From the NCBI GenBank assembly GCA_028280715.1, contig JANQLG010000004.1, positions 1 to 64,000 on the forward strand: DNA of 64,000 nucleotides, in the 5' to 3' direction. Below, one piece after another: positions 25,782 through 34,272 of the stretch (positions are counted from its first letter, which is position 1; each line of letters opens with the position of its first letter). Below the pieces are notes generated by a model that saw nothing but the letters and a program-made list of their open reading frames with translations, did no database searches and was not told where the DNA came from. The translations under genes and the position numbers were made by a program. The DNA is from Spongiibacteraceae bacterium. GTDB lineage: Bacteria; Pseudomonadota; Gammaproteobacteria; Pseudomonadales; Dasaniaceae.

Positions 25782-27326
25782 ATGGAAATTGTTTCTGGAT
25801 TTGTAACGCTGTTTAGCGACCCGATTACTGTCGGTCTTGTTTTTGCAGCGGCCTTCATTGGGATTGTCATTGGGGCAACTCCCGGGCTTACTACGGCTGC
25901 AGCGATCGCTATGCTGGTGCCCCTCACTTTTTTTCTTGAACCACTGCAAGCATTGGCTTTTCTCTATGTTATCGGCAAGTCAGGTCGATATGGCGGATCG
26001 ATTGCCGCAATTCTGTTTAACACGCCGGGCACAGCGGCAGCAGCTGCAACTGCACAGGATGGATACCCTATGTGTCGTGCCGGCAAAACTGGCAAGGCGC
26101 TAAAAACTTCAGCAGTCGCCTCTGTATTTGGCGATTTCCTCGGTGATCTGCTGTTGATTTTCGGGGCGGCCGCAGTGGTCTCATTGACCTCCGATTTTGG
26201 GCCCCCCGAATTTTTTGCCGTTTATATTGCTGCCTTTGTCATTATCAGTTCAGTGATTGGTTCATCGGTTGTCAAAGGGTTGATCAGTGCTGCAGCCGGT
26301 GCCTTTGTGGCAATGATTGGTATCGATGCCATGGAAGGGACACCAAGACTCGATTTTGATCACCCGGCATTCCACGCCGGTATATCATTGGTGCCGTTGC
26401 TAATTGGTATGTTTGTGTTGTCTGAAATTGCGTTGAAAGTTGAGAGCGTTTCCAGCAGCAACACTCGCAACGGCAAATCGAAAGAAGAAGATCCAGCAGT
26501 AAAATCCGTTGACAATCGATTTACCTTTGCTGAGTTTCGACGTTGTGTGCCGATTATGCTGAGGTCTTCTTCCATTGGCGCATTCATTGGTTTGATGCCG
26601 GGGCTAGGATCTTCAGTGGCAGCATTTGCTGCCTACGGTACAGAAAAGCGTCGCGCAAAGAACTCCGACCAATGGGGTAAAGGCGTTATTGAAGGTATCG
26701 CCGCACCGGAATCGGCAAACAATGCGGTAAATGGTCCAACGATGATTCCGATGCTCGCCTTGGGGATTCCCGGCGGTACCATTTCGGCTATTCTCATGGG
26801 CGTATTCCTGATCCACGGTATCACTATCGGCCCCAGCATTTTCGAAAGCTCCGGTACATTGGTGTACGGTCTTTTTGCTGCCGGGTTGGTGGGTATTGCG
26901 ACCTATGGCCTGATTGGTTACTACGGTAGTTCACTGATCGGGAAAATTGTTGCTTTGGTACCGATTCGATTGATCTATCCCTATATTTTTTTGACCTGCT
27001 TTGTTTCTGCCTTTTCTACACGCACAAGTGTGTTTGACGTTTTCGTTATGGCGGCGGCGGGCTTTCTCGGTTTCCTGATGCGCAAATACGGCTATTCCAC
27101 GGCGGCATTTATTATTGCTTTTGTTTTAGCGCGTGGCGCGGAAGAGGCTTTTCGTCAGTCGCTACTGCTATCAGATGCGGGGGTGGGAATTTTCCTACAG
27201 CGCCCGGTAGCAGTAGCTTTTTTTGCCATAGGAGCGTTGATTCTGGGAAGTCGTTTATGGCAGAGCCGGCAGGCAACACGTACAGCGGCTGCTGGTAGAG
27301 AAGATACTGCGGTGGGTTCAAACTAA
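25782..27326 (+). CDS. TctA-family large membrane subunit of a TTT transporter
   Basis: A 514-residue polytopic membrane protein of the TctA family. The first family block is VGLVFAAAFIGIVIGATPGL (21–40), followed by T-T-A-A-A-I-A-M-L-V-P-L-T-F. The second pseudo-symmetric motif lies near 285 (GAFIGLMPGLGSSVAAFAAY), and APESANNAVNGPTMIPMLAL follows near 315. The start MEIVSGF at 25782 matches typical TctA N-termini; the frame extends 24 residues back to a TTG at 25710. It works with the TctC–TctB fusion encoded just upstream. The substrate is probably the island's sugar acid, inferred from context only. Confidence 0.9.
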   Translation: MEIVSGFVTLFSDPITVGLVFAAAFIGIVIGATPGLTTAAAIAMLVPLTFFLEPLQALAFLYVIGKSGRYGGSIAAILFNTPGTAAAAATAQDGYPMCRAGKTGKALKTSAVASVFGDFLGDLLLIFGAAAVVSLTSDFGPPEFFAVYIAAFVIISSVIGSSVVKGLISAAAGAFVAMIGIDAMEGTPRLDFDHPAFHAGISLVPLLIGMFVLSEIALKVESVSSSNTRNGKSKEEDPAVKSVDNRFTFAEFRRCVPIMLRSSSIGAFIGLMPGLGSSVAAFAAYGTEKRRAKNSDQWGKGVIEGIAAPESANNAVNGPTMIPMLALGIPGGTISAILMGVFLIHGITIGPSIFESSGTLVYGLFAAGLVGIATYGLIGYYGSSLIGKIVALVPIRLIYPYIFLTCFVSAFSTRTSVFDVFVMAAAGFLGFLMRKYGYSTAAFIIAFVLARGAEEAFRQSLLLSDAGVGIFLQRPVAVAFFAIGALILGSRLWQSRQATRTAAAGREDTAVGSN

Positions 27327-27331
27327 GGAAA

Positions 27332-27363
27332 TTCTGATTAAGTCATGGATGACTTAATCAGAA
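27332..27363 (+). repeat. Perfect inverted repeat with 15-bp arms between tctA-like and SDR genes
   Basis: TTCTGATTAAGTCAT and its exact complement ATGACTTAATCAGAA flank a central GG. It lies 6 bp after the tctA-like stop. There is no T-run, so it is not a classic terminator. A stabilising or processing hairpin in a polycistronic mRNA, or a binding site for a dimeric regulator, are both possible. Confidence 0.85.
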
Positions 27364-27382
27364 CTTAATTAGGTATATAGCG

Positions 27383-28159
27383 TTGAGTGTAAGTGCTTTG
27401 ACAAAAAACAATGGTTTTGCCAGCGATCTTTTCTCTGGTCAGACGATTGTTATTACTGGTGCAGGCAGAGGAATAGGTTTGTCAGTTGCCGCTGCTTTTA
27501 AGGCATGTGGAGGACGTGTTATAGCACACGGTGGTCGATTGTGTGGATCGCATCTCGAAGAGTTGGCTGACGTTTGCGTGACGGCGGACTTCAATAACAA
27601 GCGCGAGGTTAAATATTTTATTGAAACCGTATTTGGCTCAGTAAATAAAATCGACGTGCTTATCAACAACGCAGGGACAATGGTTGGCCGTTTCCCCGTT
27701 GATCAAGTGACTGACGAGCAATACGAGACCATAGTCAATCTCAATCAGTCGTCAGTGGTTCAGATCACACGTGCGTTTATTCCATTGCTTCGAGAAGCTG
27801 GCGATGCCTCGATCATCAACACCACATCGATTTCTGCCAGTACTGGTGGTAGCCCAGGTTCCTCAATCTACAGTGCATCAAAAGCTTTTGTGGCAGCTTA
27901 TTCCAAAGCATTAGCGCGTGAACTTGCCCCTGACAATATTCGAGTCAACGCTGTGTCACCAGGCACTATTGCTACTGATTTTCACCGTCGGTATTCCTCC
28001 GACGATAAACTGGAGAAGACAAGAAAAAGTATTCCCTTAAGCCGTCTTGGAGAACCGCGGGATTGTGCTGCGGCATTCCTATTTCTTGCCTCACACACCT
28101 TAGCCGGTTACATCACCGGTCAAACCCTGGAAGTCAATGGAGGGCAGTTAATCGTATGA
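27383..28159 (+). CDS. Short-chain dehydrogenase (3-oxoacyl-ACP reductase-like SDR)
   Basis: A 258-residue classical SDR. It has TGAGRGIG (25–32), NNAG (95–98), the catalytic Y163-S-A-S-K167 and a C-terminal GQTLEVNGGQLIV. The best start is a TTG at 27383; a later start would damage the N-terminal strand. It probably oxidises a hydroxyl of the sugar acid with NAD(P), which would produce the 3-keto acid needed by an UlaD-type enzyme. It lies after the hairpin at 27332–27363 and before the ECF sigma gene. Confidence 0.88.
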   Translation: MSVSALTKNNGFASDLFSGQTIVITGAGRGIGLSVAAAFKACGGRVIAHGGRLCGSHLEELADVCVTADFNNKREVKYFIETVFGSVNKIDVLINNAGTMVGRFPVDQVTDEQYETIVNLNQSSVVQITRAFIPLLREAGDASIINTTSISASTGGSPGSSIYSASKAFVAAYSKALARELAPDNIRVNAVSPGTIATDFHRRYSSDDKLEKTRKSIPLSRLGEPRDCAAAFLFLASHTLAGYITGQTLEVNGGQLIV

Positions 28160-28185
28160 TTTCAATAATTCTTTGTTTTTTTTAC

Positions 28186-28210
28186 GGATTTCGGACGGCC
28201 TATGGTCTTA
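28186..28210 (+). promoter_or_regulatory. Candidate ECF-type promoter of the sigma gene
   Basis: A T-run, then ACGGATTT (-35 region), then 13 bp, then GTCTTAT (-10 region). The same two blocks recur before the TonB receptor (29952–29977) with 14 bp between them. Transcription would start near 28217, leaving a leader of about 30 nt before the sigma ATG. Confidence 0.55.
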
Positions 28211-28246
28211 TAACCATTGGCGATCCAATAATCGTCGCTGCAGAAA

Positions 28247-28849
28247 ATGAGTTCTGACGATAAAACAAGGGAGAAAAGGTCAGGGATCTCCGAGGCTTTC
28301 CTTGAGAATGTGAAGTTTCTGCGTCGATATGTGCGACAATTCGTGCCGAATTACCACGAAGCAGAGGATGTTACACAGGAAGCTTATATCAGGGCTTTCG
28401 TTGCGGAGAAAAAAACGCACATCAAACAGCCGAAAGCTTTCCTGTTTCAGGTTGCTCGCAACGTGGCTCTGACTCGCTTGGAGAAAAAATCACGAGAAAT
28501 ACATCAGTGCATCGATGAATTGTCGGAATCAGAGACAGGTATGATTGATACGGCTGCAGATGATCATGTTGAGGCATTGGAGTTACTGGATACCTATAGT
28601 GAGGCAGTGATTGCATTGCCGCCTAAATGCCGCGACGTATTTATTCTCAGAAAAGTTTACGGTTTTAAACATAAAGAAATTGCGCAAAAAATGGGTATGT
28701 CGATTAGTTCGGTAGAAAAATATGTTCGGCTGGGTATTCTGGCTTGTCAGGATCACCTGGCCAAGCGTTATCAATCCGAGTTTCAGGAACATACGCAAAG
28801 CTGTGGTAACAGTACTATACGTAACCTTCGAGGTACGACTGTGAAATGA
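28247..28849 (+). CDS. ECF sigma factor, FecI-like
   Basis: A 200-residue extracytoplasmic-function sigma factor. Region 2 (about 25–90) includes FVPNYHEAEDVTQEAYIRAF. Region 4 (about 125–180) includes LPPKCRDVFILRKVYGFKHK and the helix-turn-helix EIAQKMGMSISSVEKYV. It is followed, with a 4-bp overlap, by a FecR-type regulator and then a TonB receptor with a signalling domain, which is the standard cell-surface signalling order. It should direct transcription of the receptor, and probably of itself, when the receptor binds its ligand. Confidence 0.93.
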   Translation: MSSDDKTREKRSGISEAFLENVKFLRRYVRQFVPNYHEAEDVTQEAYIRAFVAEKKTHIKQPKAFLFQVARNVALTRLEKKSREIHQCIDELSESETGMIDTAADDHVEALELLDTYSEAVIALPPKCRDVFILRKVYGFKHKEIAQKMGMSISSVEKYVRLGILACQDHLAKRYQSEFQEHTQSCGNSTIRNLRGTTVK

Positions 28850-29940
28850 AAAATGTTGTCGGTTTTCCTGATGCGGCAGTGATCAGGGAGGAGGCGGCCC
28901 AATGGATTGCACGACTGGATGGAGAAAAGGAACTCTCGCCCGAAGAGCGTGAAGCGTTACGCAAATGGATTCATACCAGTCCTGCTCATCGTCAGGCTCT
29001 GCACAATGCGGCCGAATTATGGGGTAGCTTAAATATCCTGACTGAACTTGAGCCACAGTCGGTTGAAGGTCAGCCGAATAAATTGTCTTCCCCTAACGAT
29101 AATAATAAGTCGCACCATTCGAAGTGGAGGCTGTTTGCATCGGTAGCTTCAGTTGTCATGATGTTGTTTGCCTTCATCGTTTACTTTCGATCAGACCCGC
29201 TATTGGATTCGAACGGGCACTACGCCACGGTTATTGGAGATCAACAATCCATTGAGTTGGCCGATGGCTCTGTGGTTGAGTTGAATACAGATTCGCAGAT
29301 CAAAGTTGAATTCACAAAGGACATTAGAAATATCACCTTACTGCGAGGTGAAGCTTACTTTGTGGTAGCCAAGATCGATAATAATCCGTTTCAAGTCAAT
29401 GCCGGTGTTGGTCAAGTACTTGCCGTTGGCACGGCATTTTCTGTTTACCGTAAAGACGATTCGGTAGATGTTACGGTGACAGAAGGACGTGTATCGGTTA
29501 GTACAGTCTCGCAGCGTACTGTTGAAAATCAATCTCACGGTGTTAAGACAACAGTAATGGATTCGGTAACGCTTGATGCCGGACAGCTTGCCATCATTAA
29601 AGAACCTTCTCCGGAACAACAGGGCGAGCTCGGTAAGATTGCAGAACTACATAAATTATCAGACAGCGAATTGTCACAAAGGATGCTATGGAAGGATGGC
29701 ATTCTGGCTTTTTCTCGTGCGCCTTTACGCGATGTTGTTGCAGAGGTCAGCCGCTACACAACGATGGATATTCAGTTTTCGGATCAGTCTGTGGCAGAAA
29801 CGCCTGTAATAGCGAGATTTCCGATTGGTGATACCGCATTAATGTTAAATATTTTTGAGAATAATTTTGGTCTTGTTGTTACCTATACAGGACCGAATCA
29901 CGTTTTACTTTCTACTAAAGAGGAAACCGAATCAGAGTAA
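28846..29940 (+). CDS. FecR-family anti-sigma / sigma regulator
   Basis: A 364-residue inner-membrane regulator. The N-terminal FecR_N part (EEAAQWIARLDGEKELSPEE, then W-I-H-T-S-P-A-H-R-Q-A) faces the cytoplasm. One membrane segment (about 88–108) follows, then the periplasmic FecR domain with ELADGSVVELNTDSQIKVEF, LLRGEAYFVVA and VGTAFSVYR. It relays the signal from the receptor's N-terminal domain to the sigma factor. Its ATG overlaps the sigma stop by 4 bp. The TonB receptor follows. Confidence 0.93.
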   Translation: MKNVVGFPDAAVIREEAAQWIARLDGEKELSPEEREALRKWIHTSPAHRQALHNAAELWGSLNILTELEPQSVEGQPNKLSSPNDNNKSHHSKWRLFASVASVVMMLFAFIVYFRSDPLLDSNGHYATVIGDQQSIELADGSVVELNTDSQIKVEFTKDIRNITLLRGEAYFVVAKIDNNPFQVNAGVGQVLAVGTAFSVYRKDDSVDVTVTEGRVSVSTVSQRTVENQSHGVKTTVMDSVTLDAGQLAIIKEPSPEQQGELGKIAELHKLSDSELSQRMLWKDGILAFSRAPLRDVVAEVSRYTTMDIQFSDQSVAETPVIARFPIGDTALMLNIFENNFGLVVTYTGPNHVLLSTKEETESE

Positions 29941-29951
29941 AAAATTTTTAC

Positions 29952-29977
29952 GGATTTTGACAGTGCCATGAGTCTTA
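29952..29977 (+). promoter_or_regulatory. Candidate ECF-type promoter of the TonB receptor
   Basis: ACGGATTT and GTCTTAT repeat the two blocks seen before the sigma gene, here 14 bp apart. The -10 block overlaps an in-frame ATG at 29968, which argues that translation starts further downstream. Transcription would begin near 29984. Confidence 0.55.
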
Positions 29978-30015
29978 TAGTTGAAGAGGCCGTTTTCACA
30001 GTGTGTAAAAACACA

Positions 30016-32706
30016 ATGTGTAACACGCCGAACCGAAAGGGACGAATTAGCGGAATCACTTTATTGATTACTCTGCTGGTTCTTTGCGGAGCAACATTGC
30101 AGACCGCTGTAGCCGCGGGTGATGCTAGTACAGAACAGGTTAGTACCAACCAGATTAGTACAGAGCAAGTTTATTCACTCGATATTACAGCACAGAAGTT
30201 GCCGCATGCATTAGAGGCACTTGCCGATCAGACCGGTGCTCTCATGATAATCCCTTTTGATTTGGCGGCGTCTCGAGACGCAAATAGCGTAGTCGGACGC
30301 TACACATTAGTTGAGGCACTTGATCAGCTACTCGATAACACTGGGTTGTCAGGCGACCTTTTCCAGAAACGCATAATTATAATTAGTCTACTGGAGAAAA
30401 ATGTCATGCCAGCAAAAAAAACAGGGGTTGCCACGGGCGTATTAGCGAGTATGTTAGCAGCGAATACGGCGTTGTCTCAGGAACAACCGCAACGATCATC
30501 ATTTCTCGAAGAAATTATTGTTACTGCGCAAAAGCGTGAACAAAAAGCCCAGGACGTAGGTATTGCTATTTCGGCCTTCGATCAGGAAAGTCTTGATCGA
30601 GCAGGTATAGCGGATGTGACCCGTCTGGATTTGGTGACTCCTGGATTGTCTTTTGCTCAGCGTGGTAATGATTTTAAAGTTACTATTCGCGGCGCTAATG
30701 CCGAGAATACCTTTCGCGATGTTTCACCACCGATAGGCATGTTTGTCGATGGCGTATACAAGCCAACTGCGGCGCAGGCCGGCGGTGCGTTTCTCGATGT
30801 ACAGCGAGTGGAGGTGTTAAAAGGTCCGCAGGGAACACTGTTCGGACGCAATACCCTTGGTGGTGCCATTAACATTATCACGAATAAACCTGATACCGAG
30901 AGTTTCGATTATGGTCTCGATTTAACTCTTGGCAATTATGCGCATGCCAAACCGGAGTTTTATATTAACGCTCCTGTATCTGACGATTTTGCTGTGCGGC
31001 TTGCTGGCATGTATCAGGTACGTGATGGCTATGTTAAAAACCACGGGCCGGGTAAAGATTTGGCAGAGGTTGATAGAGGCAGCATACGACTATCTGCATT
31101 ATGGAATGTCAATGATAGTTTCGATCTGCTAGCGACTCTTTTCTATTATGATGTGGGTGGTACGTCGCTTAGTTCATTTGGCTATCAATCCCTGGGTACG
31201 TTGAGAAACTCAAGCGGTGTAACTGACAATAATGGTACCCGTGACCCGATTAATCCCCGCTATGGTTCCCTGGGTGCGCGAACTGATCGTGGCCCCTGGG
31301 ATGTATATCGTGATGGCGATTACGATCTCGATAATCAAGAAACCGTTTTTACGCTTGAAGCGAATTGGGATCTTGGTGCTGTCGCGATAAAGTCGATTTC
31401 GTCGTATACCGACTATGAGCAGTTTTCCAGTGCTGATTCGGACTTCAGTGAAAATCTGTTTGCGCAAGAGCAGTATGAAGAAACGTTAGAGTCTTTTACT
31501 CAGGAAATTCAACTGATCTCTAACGATCCAGATTCCGATTTTGAATGGGTACTCGGAGCAATTTTCTCTGATGAAGAGTACAACCAGACTTTTATGCGGA
31601 TCCCCGTTTTCGGTGAAATCGCCAACGACGGTACGCCTTTGCCTGCAGGAGGCCGTTGTCTGGTCCAATCATTTGCCACAGCTGCGGATCCGACTGCGCC
31701 AGTTCCGTGTCCTTCATTCACGGGTAATGGTCAACCGACGGTAGAATCAATCGGCGTATTCGGTCAGTTGACGTATCATGTTTCCGATAGCTTGCGACTG
31801 ATCGCTGGTGCTCGCTGGAATCAAGACGATAAAAGTCTCGATAGAGATATTTGGCAGAATGCTGGGCTGCCCGACGAAAGTAACACCTTTGAGAAAGTCA
31901 CCTGGCGCACCGGCGTTGAATGGAATGTGCTCGAAGACAGCATGATTTACGGCAGCGTCTCTACGGGTTTCCTATCCGGCGGACACAATTTCAATAGAAC
32001 TTTCTTCGATCAACAAGAAGTGACAGCCTACGAGATCGGTATGAAAAATCGTTTTGCCGACGATCGTGTGCAATTGAATATGTCGGCCTATTACAACGAT
32101 TTCACCAATCTGTTAGCCAGTGCAATTGTGATAGATCCAGTCACCGGTTCTGTTCAGATCTTTGTCAGAAATGGTGGGGAAATCGAGGCCAGAGGATTTG
32201 AAGCCGAATTGACAGCGATTCCTGTCGATGGTCTGACTGTGGGTGCAACTTTGGCCTGGCAGGACTCAGAATACGGAGAATTCTCAGTGGTGAATTCATT
32301 CGTGGAGGGGTCGAATACACCGGCAGCGCTTGGCAACACCATTCAACTTCGTGGTAAGCAAACGCCATGGGCGCCGGATTGGGCGGGTAGCTTTTTTGTT
32401 GCCTATGACTTCAACACCTCGTTCGGCACAGTCACTCCAATGATTCAGTTAGCTTATTCAGGTGACCATCAGGTTTCCGGATTGCAGCAACATATCCTGA
32501 CGGAACAAGATGCCTATACCAAAACCGATCTTCGGCTTCGCTGGCAACCCAAGGATCCATCCTGGAGTGTAGAAGCCTATGTCGAGAATGTTACCGAAGA
32601 AGAAGTGTTACACCACACCATTATTGGTGGCAACGATACTATTCAAGCCATGTGGTCCACACCGCGTTTTTACGGATTGAAAATCAAGTATCGTCCGGGT
32701 AATTAA
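30016..32706 (+). CDS. TonB-dependent receptor with STN signalling domain (FecA type)
   Basis: An outer-membrane receptor of about 897 residues. The start MCNTPNRKGRISGITLLITL gives a proper signal peptide and lies after the predicted transcription start; ATG 29968 and GTG 30001 are alternatives. A short STE/STN-Q repeat is followed by an STN domain (about 40–115), then a second signal-peptide-like stretch (MPAKKTGVATGVLASMLAAN). A TonB box region (EEIIVTAQKREQ), a plug (KGPQGTLFGRNTLGGAINII) and a 22-strand-type barrel ending in a C-terminal aromatic segment follow. It would import the island's substrate and signal through FecR to the sigma factor. The barrel resembles the large 'IleE-less' TonB family used for sugars, but the ligand is unknown. 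Confidence 0.92.
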   Translation: MCNTPNRKGRISGITLLITLLVLCGATLQTAVAAGDASTEQVSTNQISTEQVYSLDITAQKLPHALEALADQTGALMIIPFDLAASRDANSVVGRYTLVEALDQLLDNTGLSGDLFQKRIIIISLLEKNVMPAKKTGVATGVLASMLAANTALSQEQPQRSSFLEEIIVTAQKREQKAQDVGIAISAFDQESLDRAGIADVTRLDLVTPGLSFAQRGNDFKVTIRGANAENTFRDVSPPIGMFVDGVYKPTAAQAGGAFLDVQRVEVLKGPQGTLFGRNTLGGAINIITNKPDTESFDYGLDLTLGNYAHAKPEFYINAPVSDDFAVRLAGMYQVRDGYVKNHGPGKDLAEVDRGSIRLSALWNVNDSFDLLATLFYYDVGGTSLSSFGYQSLGTLRNSSGVTDNNGTRDPINPRYGSLGARTDRGPWDVYRDGDYDLDNQETVFTLEANWDLGAVAIKSISSYTDYEQFSSADSDFSENLFAQEQYEETLESFTQEIQLISNDPDSDFEWVLGAIFSDEEYNQTFMRIPVFGEIANDGTPLPAGGRCLVQSFATAADPTAPVPCPSFTGNGQPTVESIGVFGQLTYHVSDSLRLIAGARWNQDDKSLDRDIWQNAGLPDESNTFEKVTWRTGVEWNVLEDSMIYGSVSTGFLSGGHNFNRTFFDQQEVTAYEIGMKNRFADDRVQLNMSAYYNDFTNLLASAIVIDPVTGSVQIFVRNGGEIEARGFEAELTAIPVDGLTVGATLAWQDSEYGEFSVVNSFVEGSNTPAALGNTIQLRGKQTPWAPDWAGSFFVAYDFNTSFGTVTPMIQLAYSGDHQVSGLQQHILTEQDAYTKTDLRLRWQPKDPSWSVEAYVENVTEEEVLHHTIIGGNDTIQAMWSTPRFYGLKIKYRPGN
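30125..30169 (+). repeat. 15-bp tandem repeat in the receptor N-terminus
   Basis: Three in-frame 15-bp units encode STEQV, STNQI and STEQV. The units share AGTAC-x-A-x-CA. It lies just after the signal peptide, in a linker ahead of the STN domain. The 12-mer AGTACAGAACAG also occurs in ccoS, and AGTACAGAGCAA occurs upstream of leuA. Confidence 0.8.
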
Positions 32707-32770
32707 TAACAATAACATCTAGATAACAACAGTCGGGTTGTGAATGGTTTATTAAGTAGGGGAATGACTA

Positions 32771-32840
32771 TTCGCAATTCGGCGGTTGTTGTTTGGATAT
32801 CGCCACAAATCATCACATCTGTTCAGAGAATTTTCTTTTT
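32771..32840 (+). repeat. Direct repeat A with a PdsR-like box, upstream of the lipoprotein hydrolase
   Basis: This 70-bp segment matches 34273–34342 at 62 positions without gaps; the first 35 bases differ at one position. It contains a variant of the PdsR box (32802–32825). It lies within the 382-bp gap 32707–33088, about 250 bp before the hydrolase start. The rest of that gap shows no gene; GGAAGGAGAG at 32878 is purine-rich but not near a start codon. Confidence 0.85.
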
Positions 32841-33088
32841 CCATTAGATAGAGATATGCTTACATCCGACTTTCGAGGAAGGAGAGCCTGTTCAAGGAAG
32901 TTATTTTGCGCATTCCGATGTATGAGGAAAGGATTTATTTTTTCACAGGGGTGTGCAGGCACGGAAGATTGAATAGAATAAAATTGGAACGGTCGTTATA
33001 TGCGCATAGCCCTGATATGCAGATTACTTCGACTCTTACCACTTGTCAGACATTCCATATGTTTTTTTAAGGAAAGAATTCAGTAGGC

Positions 33089-34255
33089 ATGAATCCATAC
33101 CAACCACGTCGTATTTACCCCGGTATTATCCCGTTGATCAGCATAGTTCTTTTACTTTGTTTCTGTATCACGGGCTGTAGTGTGGGCAAGCAAGATGTTT
33201 CTTCGTCATCCAGACCGCAGGAGCCCGTCCCGCCACTGCCTTATCAAACGGAGCTGGTTCGTTTTGAAAATACAAGGGAGGGGATACATCTCGCAGGCAC
33301 GCTATCGCTTCCATTCGGAGAGGGACCATATCCAGCCATTGTTTTGATCACGGGGTCAGGTCCGCAAGATCGAGACGAAACCATTGCCGGCGGCCATAAG
33401 CCATTCCTGATCCTGGCTGATTATTTGACGCGGCGGGGTATTGCGGTGCTGCGTTATGACGACCGGGGTGTCGCCGGCTCGAGCGGTGATTTTGCTTCGG
33501 CAACGATGCCAGACTTTGCGAGCGACGCCCGGGCTGCGGTTGAGTATCTGCAATCGCGGCAAGTCATCGATTCCAAACGGATTGGGCTTGTAGGGCATAG
33601 TGAGGGAGGGGCGGTGGCTCCCATGGTGTCGATTGCAATGCCGGGAGAAATTGCTTTTTTAATTCTCCTGGGCTCATCCGGCATTCCCGGGGAACAAATC
33701 TTTTATCTTCAGGATGCAGTACAGTCCCGTGCTGCAGGAGTCGATGAGGCTGCGATTGAGCGCAGTAGAGCACGCAAGGAACAGATATTTAACATACTCA
33801 AGGACGAATCGGATTTGTCTGTGGCTAAGGAGAAGCTTAGAAATCTAATGAAAACGATGCCGATGACTGCCGATGAAAAAGCCGAGATCGAAGCAAGCGG
33901 TGTCAATATTAACAGGCTGATTAATCAGCAGATTCGCCTCCTCAATACTGCAGCAATTCGATTTTTCCTTACTTACGATCCGATCCCTGCCTTGAAGCAA
34001 GTGAATGTTCCTGTCCTTGCCATTACAGGAGAAAATGACTTGCAGGTGCCACCTGCGGAAAACCTTCCTCCGGTGGAGGCAGCCTTGGCTGATGGAAATT
34101 CTCCCCACTATTCAGTTCGAGAGTTGAAGGGCCTGAATCATCTTTTCCAGTCTTCAGAAACTGGATTGGCGTCAGAATATGCTCAAATAAAAGAAACCTT
34201 TGCCCCTTCTGCTCTCGAAGTTATTGGGGACTGGGTGGAAGAGATTTTAGAATAA
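33089..34255 (+). CDS. Alpha/beta hydrolase lipoprotein (serine aminopeptidase-like)
   Basis: A 388-residue exported lipoprotein. The signal peptide ends in C-I-T-G-C (Cys30). The domain is a serine hydrolase with VLITGSGPQDRDE, LRYDDRGVAGSSGDF and the nucleophile elbow GHSEGG (Ser171). The probable acid is in AITGENDLQVP and the base is in GLNHLFQ. This is the S33-like acyl-peptidase/esterase type, active in the periplasm or at a membrane. It is flanked by two copies of a 70-bp repeat that carries the PdsR-like box, so it may be co-regulated with the sortase target. The start ATG has AAGGAAAGAATTC upstream. Confidence 0.9.
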   Translation: MNPYQPRRIYPGIIPLISIVLLLCFCITGCSVGKQDVSSSSRPQEPVPPLPYQTELVRFENTREGIHLAGTLSLPFGEGPYPAIVLITGSGPQDRDETIAGGHKPFLILADYLTRRGIAVLRYDDRGVAGSSGDFASATMPDFASDARAAVEYLQSRQVIDSKRIGLVGHSEGGAVAPMVSIAMPGEIAFLILLGSSGIPGEQIFYLQDAVQSRAAGVDEAAIERSRARKEQIFNILKDESDLSVAKEKLRNLMKTMPMTADEKAEIEASGVNINRLINQQIRLLNTAAIRFFLTYDPIPALKQVNVPVLAITGENDLQVPPAENLPPVEAALADGNSPHYSVRELKGLNHLFQSSETGLASEYAQIKETFAPSALEVIGDWVEEILE

Positions 34256-34272
34256 AGCTACCCAGTACTTAA

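Noticed and set aside
29968-30015. ATG at 29968 as start of the TonB receptor
   Set aside because: It overlaps the predicted -10 element and would place a poor, acidic sequence before the signal peptide; the start at 30016 gives a normal signal peptide.
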